Shown piece by piece: positions 16,420 through 21,484 of a DNA stretch of 21,484 nucleotides. Numbering within the stretch: position 1 is the first letter of the stretch; every line of letters starts with the position of its first letter. The DNA lies in the NCBI GenBank assembly GCA_039197915.1, contig JBCCTV010000026.1:1-21484 (forward strand), in the 5' to 3' direction. This DNA comes from JAJFFW01 sp039197915. Lineage in GTDB: Bacteria; Pseudomonadota; Alphaproteobacteria; Caulobacterales; Parvularculaceae. Under the pieces are notes generated by a model. It searched no databases. It was not told where the DNA came from and saw nothing but the letters and a program-made list of their open reading frames with translations. Both the position numbers and the translations under genes were made by a program.

Positions 16420-18001
16420 TGCAATTGACATGAATACGGACACAGGCGACGGCGCTTTTTCAGCGTCCCAAGAGGGCCGGGTTGGCGGCGGGCGCATAGA
16501 AGGCGGCTACGACGCCGTCGTGGTCGGTGCGACGATCGATGGGTATGTCGCCGCCGCTTACCTTGCAAAATCCGGATTGCGCACGGTTCTCCTAGAAGCT
16601 GGCGCTGAACAACCTGAACGCCGCGCATTCGCGCCTGGTTTCTATGCCGACGATGGCGAGTGTCTCCTACGCGACCTCGATACGGAGGCTGTAAACGCGC
16701 TTAATCTTTATCGCCACGGACTTTGTTACGTACAAAGACGGTTCGGCGCGATGTATTATTTCAGCGACCAGTCTTCTCTCGCGATGAACGGCGATCTCTT
16801 TTGCGCCTATGAGACAGTCGCTGATTTTGATGAGGCCGAGGCCGATCCGTTTCAGCGCTTCTTGGAACAATTGCTTGAAACGGGCCGCGAGTTGCGACCA
16901 TTCTTCCATGGTGAGCCGACGGGCAAACTCTCTGCGAAAACGTTAAAGCTGATTGATTTTTACGGCTCGTCCTCGATCGATCAGTTGTTAAACCGCGGGT
17001 TTAAAAACGACCGCCTGAAAGACCTTCTGCGCACGGAAGCGTCAATTCACTCAGGGTTGCGCCCGTCCGACCCCCATAGCTTTCTCTCCCTGATCAGGCG
17101 TTGGTCCGGGGAAGCGGCGGGTCTGCAGGGCGGCTGCGCTTTCGCAAGCGGCGGTTTTGCCGGGCTCTATAGCGCCTTGCGGCGCGGGGCCCAGGCGCTT
17201 GGTGTGGACATTAGAGCCGGCGGCGCAATCGGTTCCATGCTTGTCGAATGGGACGGGGCTGCGGGCGTTCAAATGGCGGATGGCGGGCAAATCCGTGCAC
17301 CGATCGTAATCAATGCTTTAGGTGCGGCGCGCGCCTTTATTGACCAGCTGGGTCCGGAGCATATCGATATTGAATTCCAAAAATCGATCACAACGCCCGA
17401 GCCGCGATTTACCTTTGCTAAAGTCCACATCGCGCTGAGCGGCGCAGCAAAGGATGACCTAACCAAGAAAAATCTTTCCCGACGCCTGGTTTATTGTCCG
17501 GATGCGAGAGAAGTCCGGGTCGCCTACCGCATGGCGCGCGACGGAGAGGTTGGCCCGGCTTTGATGGCTGAACTGACGTTCCCGTCGATTTTTGAGGAAG
17601 GCTGGGCCCCGGAGAATAGCCATTTGGCGCAGGCGTGGATCGGGCCCGTTCCCTATCGGACCGATGATATGGAACGCACACGGAAGGAAGTCGGGCGTGC
17701 GGCTCTTTCGACGTTTGAATTCATTGCCCCCGGGGTCACCGACCGGGTGACTGCGATTGATGTTCAGTTAACTGATGACCGCGCCAATATACTCGGACTG
17801 CCGTCAACAGCCCTCAGCGGTTATGACGCCGTCCTCGCGCAAGCCCAGCGCGCCCGCGTTGCGCGAACCGCTTCAAACGTGCGCGGCGTCTTTTATTGTG
17901 GGCCTGAAGCGCAAATAAGCCCCGGCGTCAATGGCGCTGCCGGTCGGCGTGCGGGCCAGGCGGCCATCGCCTATCGCCGTTCCTTAGGAGCCGCGGCGTG
18001 A
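16412..18001 (+). CDS. Phytoene-desaturase-like Rossmann protein with altered dinucleotide motif
   Basis: A 529-residue protein related to the CrtI/phytoene dehydrogenase-like NAD(P)/FAD oxidoreductases. After a ~32-residue Gly/Asp-rich leader, the Rossmann strand is YDAVVVGATIDGYVAAAYLA with acidic Glu62. The usual GAGHNG is replaced by G39-A-T-I-D-G44, so the second glycine is lost, as in the preceding gene. Family-like elements include the CAFASGGFAGLYSALRRGAQ helix, the strand with VINALGAARAF and the C-terminal GVFYCGPEAQISPGVNGAAG, which corresponds to the closing flavin-contact motif (GGGVTGAPG in active relatives) and is partly altered. Carotenoid synthesis is not indicated: no crtB or crtE is near. 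Overlaps both neighbours (8 bp and 4 bp), so all three are co-translated and may form a complex. Substrate unknown. Confidence 0.82.
   Translation: MADAIDMNTDTGDGAFSASQEGRVGGGRIEGGYDAVVVGATIDGYVAAAYLAKSGLRTVLLEAGAEQPERRAFAPGFYADDGECLLRDLDTEAVNALNLYRHGLCYVQRRFGAMYYFSDQSSLAMNGDLFCAYETVADFDEAEADPFQRFLEQLLETGRELRPFFHGEPTGKLSAKTLKLIDFYGSSSIDQLLNRGFKNDRLKDLLRTEASIHSGLRPSDPHSFLSLIRRWSGEAAGLQGGCAFASGGFAGLYSALRRGAQALGVDIRAGGAIGSMLVEWDGAAGVQMADGGQIRAPIVINALGAARAFIDQLGPEHIDIEFQKSITTPEPRFTFAKVHIALSGAAKDDLTKKNLSRRLVYCPDAREVRVAYRMARDGEVGPALMAELTFPSIFEEGWAPENSHLAQAWIGPVPYRTDDMERTRKEVGRAALSTFEFIAPGVTDRVTAIDVQLTDDRANILGLPSTALSGYDAVLAQAQRARVARTASNVRGVFYCGPEAQISPGVNGAAGRRAGQAAIAYRRSLGAAA
17986..17990 (+). promoter_or_regulatory. 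Ribosome binding site for the GTG start at 17998
   Basis: AGGAG lies 7 bp before GTG 17998, inside the end of the preceding gene. It fixes the start and the 4-bp GTGA overlap. Confidence 0.75.
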
Positions 18002-19158
18002 TCTTTCCAGGTATTGACGAAACAGCTCGCGACCCAAGGCCAACAGCACTCTATGTTGCGACCGCTGAGGCGAGCATCGCCAACAGTTGGACCATCATCA
18101 ATGGGTGGACGGCGCCGCTCGTTTACTCCGATATTGATGAAGAGTACCACGCGCTTTTGACAGATGCGGCTCTGGTCGATTTCGGCCCGCTCTGCCGGTA
18201 TATAATCCGTGGGCCAATGGCGTCGAATTTCCTGTCACGGATTACAACGGCGCCCCTCGATTATATTGACATTGGCGAAAGCGCCCGTGGGCTCATCGTT
18301 TCTGCGGGCGGCGGTGTGGTCGACATGGTTGATGTCTCGCGCCTCGGCGAGGAAATGTATCTCTTAACGACCTCGCGGCCCCACGCGCGCCGCTTACAAT
18401 TGGCAAATCGCGGGGTCGATGCAACGGTCGAAGATATTACGGGTAGCATTGCAGCGCTTGCGATCATCGGGCCGAAAGCGCGCGAAAGCGCGGCGAAGGC
18501 GGGACTTGCGATTGGCGGAGAAGACCTCGCCGCACAGCTAACCGTGCGCGGGGTCGAAACATCCGCCCGGCCAATCCACTATGGGGCGCAGTCAGGCATC
18601 GAAATTCTGTACCCCTATGATGAAGCCTTGACGGTTTGGGAGCGTGTGCGCCGCGCAAGCAAAATCGGGCCCGCGGGTGTGGCCGCGCTCGACGCTTTGC
18701 GGATCGAAAGCGGTTCCCCGCAGCCTGGCGCTGATTTCGTCAGCGCCGACGACGCGGCTGAACCCGCCCAAGTGCGCTCGCCGGAAGCGTTGGGGCTCGC
18801 GCATCTCGCCCCCGTCAACCGGGCGTGGTTCAACGGTCGCCGCGCGCTCTCCGTCAGCCGGAAACCAGAAAGCCGGGTTTTGCATGTACTGGCGCTCGAT
18901 GCGGAACACATTCAGGCCGGCGCCCCCGTTGTGCGGGGCGGGTCGGTCGTCGGCCGGGTTACAAGCGCCGCATTTTCGCCCCGATTGAAGCGCGCGATCG
19001 CCTTTGCTGATCTTGACGCCGGCGCCCTTGGCAAACCGCTGCGCGTGGAGGCGAAAGACGGAGCGTTGCATGCCGCGACGCTTTTTGCGACGCCCGAACA
19101 GGCCTTGGCGGCGGCGTTCAAGAAATCTCTAGAAAATTCGACGGATCTCGCCTCCTGA
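17998..19158 (+). CDS. GcvT/YgfZ-type aminomethyltransferase-fold (folate-binding) protein
   Basis: A 386-residue protein with the glycine-cleavage T-protein fold, which binds tetrahydrofolate and in relatives moves one-carbon units or supports Fe-S assembly. Visible family elements in order: EEYHALLTDAALVDFG (~45-60), YIIRGPMASNFLSRITT, GGVVDMVDVSRL with EMYLLTT (~100-125), AALDALRIESGSPQPGADF (~230), WFNGRRAL, and the C-terminal barrel GGSVVGRVTSAAFSPRLKRA. The folate-site strand normally reads DD in GcvT; here it is D-M. The SGIEILYPYDEA segment stands for the usual TGYTGE...YEI and lacks most of it. It is not the glycine cleavage GcvT: no gcvH or gcvP is near. Overlap with the preceding flavoprotein-like gene suggests a joint folate- and flavin-linked function (inference). 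Confidence 0.85.
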   Translation: MIFPGIDETARDPRPTALYVATAEASIANSWTIINGWTAPLVYSDIDEEYHALLTDAALVDFGPLCRYIIRGPMASNFLSRITTAPLDYIDIGESARGLIVSAGGGVVDMVDVSRLGEEMYLLTTSRPHARRLQLANRGVDATVEDITGSIAALAIIGPKARESAAKAGLAIGGEDLAAQLTVRGVETSARPIHYGAQSGIEILYPYDEALTVWERVRRASKIGPAGVAALDALRIESGSPQPGADFVSADDAAEPAQVRSPEALGLAHLAPVNRAWFNGRRALSVSRKPESRVLHVLALDAEHIQAGAPVVRGGSVVGRVTSAAFSPRLKRAIAFADLDAGALGKPLRVEAKDGALHAATLFATPEQALAAAFKKSLENSTDLAS

Positions 19159-19210
19159 CGCGTTTAAGGGGTGTTGTTAACCTCGACATCCTGAAAGGAC
19201 GTGTCCCACA

Positions 19211-19624
19211 ATGAAGAAATCTACTCTACTGGCAATTTTGCTGAGCGCATCGACGCTTGGTTTTGCAGGCTATTCGCTTGCTGAAGGACCTGAAAGACGC
19301 GGGGCCGGCATGTTTGAGCGGCTTGATGAAAACAAAGACGGCTTCTTGAGTGAGGCGGAACTAACCGCGGCGAGGCGCACGCTTTTGGAAGAAGCAGACA
19401 CCAATGGCGACGGCATGCTCTCGCCGGAGGAACTTCGCGCCCACCGTGAAGAGCGGCGCGCAGCGCGCAACCCCGACAAAAACGAGGACGGTGTTGTGTC
19501 GTTTGAAGAGTTTCAAGCCGCCTCGGAGGAACGTTTTGAGCGCCTCGACGCAAATGGCGACGGTGTTCTTGATGAAGACGAAAAGCCGAAACGTCGCGGA
19601 CGCCGCGGGCGCGGGCCGCGCTAA
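19211..19624 (+). CDS. Secreted four-EF-hand calcium-binding protein
   Basis: A 137-residue exported protein. The signal peptide (MKK, then LLAILLSASTLGFAGYSLA) is probably cut after Ala24. Four canonical EF-hand loops follow: 39-50 (DENKDGFLSEAE), 63-74 (DTNGDGMLSPEE), 89-100 (DKNEDGVVSFEE) and 113-124 (DANGDGVLDEDE), each with acidic residues at positions 1, 3 or 5, and a glycine at 6. The tail is very basic (KRRGRRGRGPR). It likely binds calcium in the periplasm; partner unknown. GAAAGGAC lies ~11 bp before the ATG. It stands 61 bp before an ECF sigma gene, an association that suggests a common envelope or metal-stress role, though this is inference. Confidence 0.92.
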   Translation: MKKSTLLAILLSASTLGFAGYSLAEGPERRGAGMFERLDENKDGFLSEAELTAARRTLLEEADTNGDGMLSPEELRAHREERRAARNPDKNEDGVVSFEEFQAASEERFERLDANGDGVLDEDEKPKRRGRRGRGPR

Positions 19625-19685
19625 TCAAGCGCGGCTTTGAACGGGGCTGAGGGCGAGCAACCAGCAAGGATAGGACACGCGGCGC

Positions 19686-20258
19686 GTGGCGAGCGATTGG
19701 GAAACGGACGAAGCCCTCGTCGCCCGCGCCGGCGCTGGCGATCGGCTTGCTGCGGGCGAACTCATCGTTCGGCATACAGATAAGATTATGGCGTCTTGTT
19801 ATCGAATGCTGGGTGATCGATCTAGTGCTGAGGACGCAACGCAAGAGACGTTCTTAAGACTTTGGCGTCACGCGAGCCGGTGGCGCCCGCAGGGCGCAAA
19901 GTTTGAAACCTGGCTTTACCGAATTGCGATGAACATTTGCCTTGATCGATTGCGAAAAAAGAAGCGCGAGGCGCCGGAGGAAGCAGCGCCCGAGCAAATC
20001 GACACGGGGCTGCGTGCGGACGAGGCCATGGCGGTAGACGACACACGGCGCATTGTTGAAGAAGCGATTGCCGAGCTACCGGAACGCCAGCGGCTCGTGA
20101 TTACCCTGAGGCATTATCAGGAGTTGCCACAGCGCGAGGCGGCGGAAATTATGGGGATCTCGGAACAAGCGGTGGAATCCCTTTTGGCGCGCGCGCGCCG
20201 CAGCCTGCGTGAAAAGCTGATGCCGCAGCGTGATGTTTTGTATGAAGGACGGGCGTAA
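19686..20258 (+). CDS. ECF-type RNA polymerase sigma factor
   Basis: A 190-residue alternative sigma factor. Region 2 spans about 18-75, with the conserved DATQETFLRLWRHA and FETWLYRIAMNICLDRLRKKK. Region 4 spans ~127-178, with AIAELPERQRLVITLRHYQ and the helix-turn-helix EAAEIMGISEQAVESLLARARRSL. Regions 1.1 and 3 are absent, which places it in the ECF group. The start is GTG 19686 with GGATAGGA about 11 bp upstream. The stop overlaps the next gene as TAATG, and that gene and the one after it are coupled, so the three form a signalling operon. The promoter it recognises is unknown; I saw no clear autoregulatory -35/-10 upstream. Confidence 0.95.
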   Translation: MASDWETDEALVARAGAGDRLAAGELIVRHTDKIMASCYRMLGDRSSAEDATQETFLRLWRHASRWRPQGAKFETWLYRIAMNICLDRLRKKKREAPEEAAPEQIDTGLRADEAMAVDDTRRIVEEAIAELPERQRLVITLRHYQELPQREAAEIMGISEQAVESLLARARRSLREKLMPQRDVLYEGRA

Positions 20259-20719
20259 TGGACAGAGAAACGCAAATAAATGACGAGACCCTCGATCGTC
20301 TTCTCAACGCTGCTGATACGCCGTCTTCAAATGATCAGTTTAAGGCGCAATTACTATCGGACTTTGAAGCGGAGATAGGTCGCGCACGCAGTGGTTCGAG
20401 AGCGCGCTTGTTCTCATGGTCAGGCTTTTGGTCTCCCTCTCAGTTATTTGCGTCTTTGCGGGCTGGCCCTGGCGGTTTAGGCGGCGCCCTTACACATAAA
20501 TTGGCGCCTAAATTGGCAACGAAATTAGCGCCGAAATTCGCTCCAGTTGCGGCGGCGTGTGCGACGGTCTTCTTGGCTGTTTCTGGCTTTTCCACGGGCG
20601 CTGCGACGGCGAACGCATCGAATGACGCGGAGTTATACGCCTATGCTGATGAAACGGTGACGGCGTTTCTGGATAGTGGGTCATCGGTTGTTCTGGAGGA
20701 CTTATGGGCAGAGGACTGA
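20258..20719 (+). CDS. Small single-pass membrane protein, probable anti-sigma factor
   Basis: A 153-residue protein whose position directly behind the sigma gene (TAATG overlap) suggests it binds and inhibits it. The N-terminal ~45 residues are hydrophilic and helical (ETLDRLLNAAD, FKAQLLSDFEAEIGRARS), suited to clasp the sigma factor. One likely transmembrane helix lies at ~94-115 (FAPVAAACATVFLAVSGF), and the C-terminus (NDAELYAYADETVTAFLDS) would be periplasmic. It has no HxxxCxxC zinc motif (a single cysteine, in the helix), so it is not a ZAS-type anti-sigma. Just before the helix is a four-fold repeat (KLAPKLATKLAPKFAP). The role is inferred from position, not from a recognised domain. 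Confidence 0.6.
   Translation: MDRETQINDETLDRLLNAADTPSSNDQFKAQLLSDFEAEIGRARSGSRARLFSWSGFWSPSQLFASLRAGPGGLGGALTHKLAPKLATKLAPKFAPVAAACATVFLAVSGFSTGAATANASNDAELYAYADETVTAFLDSGSSVVLEDLWAED
20498..20545 (+). repeat. Four 12-bp repeats encoding KLAP-like units
   Basis: Units AAATTGGCGCCT, AAATTGGCAACG, AAATTAGCGCCG and AAATTCGCTCCA encode KLAP, KLAT, KLAP and KFAP. The reading frame is kept and third positions differ. Confidence 0.8.
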
Positions 20720-21282
20720 TCATTCTGCTCGTTGTGTCGCTCTCAGCGAATGTGTTCCTCGGCGGTTTCGTGGCTGGACGATATCTTGGCGCGTCTAAAG
20801 TCGAAGACGTTGGCCCGCCTGATGACCGTGCCCCGCGTTTCTCACGCTCGGTTATGGGCTACGCCCGCGCGGCGCGGGATCTTTCGCCCGAGGCGGAAGC
20901 CGCCTTCCGCGACGCCTATCGTGAAAAGCGCGGATCTTTTCGGCGCGACCGCCGGGAAATGCGCCGCCTGCGCGCAGATCTGAATGACGCGCTCCGCGCC
21001 GACACGTTTGACCGCGACCGGGCGTCCAAAGCGCTTGAAGCGATCGCTGAGTTGGACGGCCAACGGCGCCTGGCGCAGCAGCAATTTCTTCTGGACGCGT
21101 TTGAGGCGCTTTCCCCGCAAGACCGCAAAGCAATCATCGCGGCGCGGAATTCGGCCAGCGAGCGCCGCTTGCGCGAGCGTCGGCTCGAGCGAAAAGGGCG
21201 GCGTCCGGATGAACGGCCGGACCGTCGCCGGGGCCCGCGCGACCAAGACGGGCCTCCGCCGCCCCCGCCTGATCAGGATTAA
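20704..21282 (+). CDS. Membrane-anchored periplasmic metal-sensor-like protein
   Basis: A 192-residue protein with a single N-terminal transmembrane anchor (about 4-28, GLIILLVVSLSANVFLGGFVAG) and a periplasmic part. The core (~58-150) is a long-helical, Arg/Glu-rich region (EAAFRDAYREKRGSFRRDRR, ALEAIAELDGQRRLAQQQFL) that resembles the CnrX/ZraP-type 'metal resist' family. The tail is disordered: RRPDERPDRRRGPRDQDG followed by six prolines. The His and Met residues that bind metals in CnrX are scarce here, so the ligand is uncertain. The start overlaps the previous gene by 16 bp, with GGAGGA just upstream of the ATG. By analogy with CnrYXH it may relay a periplasmic signal to the anti-sigma protein. 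Confidence 0.8.
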   Translation: MGRGLIILLVVSLSANVFLGGFVAGRYLGASKVEDVGPPDDRAPRFSRSVMGYARAARDLSPEAEAAFRDAYREKRGSFRRDRREMRRLRADLNDALRADTFDRDRASKALEAIAELDGQRRLAQQQFLLDAFEALSPQDRKAIIAARNSASERRLRERRLERKGRRPDERPDRRRGPRDQDGPPPPPPDQD

Positions 21283-21368
21283 CGGCCTCTCCGTCGGCTG
21301 ATGAAGGAACCGTCAGTGGGGGATTTTTCGATCGGTTTCGCAGTGGTCGAAGTCGTCGTTCGCCGATA

Positions 21369-21484
21369 TCACTGCGCGGCGCGCTCAGCGACAAAACTTA
21401 AAACCGTATGCTGATCTAAAACGTTAAGAGCATCGAGCAAAAAGTGTGCGACGGTTTTTGCGTCTTGGGATGCTCGCCTAAAAA
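21369..21484 (-). CDS. C-terminal fragment of a convergent gene, runs off the window
   Basis: On the minus strand one frame stays open from the window edge to a TGA at 21371-21369 and reads RRASQDAKTVAHFLLDALN, VLDQHTVLSFVAERAAQ. The residue mix looks like a genuine helical C-terminus, and the other two frames there carry stops. It converges with the metal-sensor-like gene, ~86 bp apart. Too short to name. Confidence 0.4.
   Translation of the reverse strand, partial: FRRASQDAKTVAHFLLDALNVLDQHTVLSFVAERAAQ

Noticed and set aside
16412..18001. Carotenoid biosynthesis gene (crtI)
   Set aside because: The nucleotide motif is altered and no crtB, crtE or crtY gene is nearby; resemblance is only at superfamily level.
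19163..19181. TTAA...TTAACC before the EF-hand gene as a second CtrA box
   Set aside because: The spacing is 9 rather than 7 bp, so it does not fit the full-site consensus.

Overview
The window is about 60% GC chromosomal DNA from an alphaproteobacterium. The evidence is the 3' end of an RcGTA-type gene transfer agent (GTA) cluster at the left edge, a perfect CtrA-type full box (GTTAA-N7-TTAAC) in front of one operon, and a gene style (OsmC fused to a hydrolase, DegP next to a two-component pair) that fits the Caulobacterales/Hyphomonadales/Parvularculales part of the class. The exact genus cannot be read from the sequence.

Layout. Positions 1-4318 hold the end of a GTA tail module: a 5'-truncated NlpC/P60 cell-wall peptidase (gp14 type) that overlaps the start of a 1304-residue baseplate/host-specificity 'megatron' protein (gp15 type). 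A perfect 20-bp tandem duplication covers the megatron stop codon. From 4566 to 8619 come a zinc-finger-less DnaJ/CbpA-like co-chaperone, an unrecognised 477-residue helical protein, and an alpha/beta-hydrolase-OsmC fusion whose N-terminus is built from four 15-bp repeats. These repeats share an 11-bp core with the duplication behind the megatron gene. From 8925 to 13009 lie a periplasmic DegP-type protease, an OmpR-type response regulator and a HAMP histidine kinase, which together look like an envelope-stress unit. On the minus strand, 13098-14059, is a small, clearly AT-richer two-gene islet: a two-helix membrane protein and a 133-residue protein, neither recognised. An HU-family protein follows.

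From 15088 to 19158 there is a tightly coupled three-gene operon: two successive FAD/NAD-type Rossmann proteins followed by a GcvT/YgfZ-type folate-binding-fold protein. In both Rossmann proteins the second glycine of GxGxxG is replaced (GAEPCG and GATIDG). The operon has a perfect palindromic CtrA box 66 bp upstream of its first start codon. This is my main candidate for an undescribed system. From 19211 to 21282 come a secreted four-EF-hand protein, an ECF sigma factor, a small membrane protein likely to be its anti-sigma, and a membrane-anchored periplasmic metal-sensor-like protein, recalling CnrYXH logic but without a zinc-binding anti-sigma motif. The right edge holds what looks like the C-terminal 37 codons of a convergent minus-strand gene.

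No tRNA, rRNA, CRISPR array or insertion sequence was seen.
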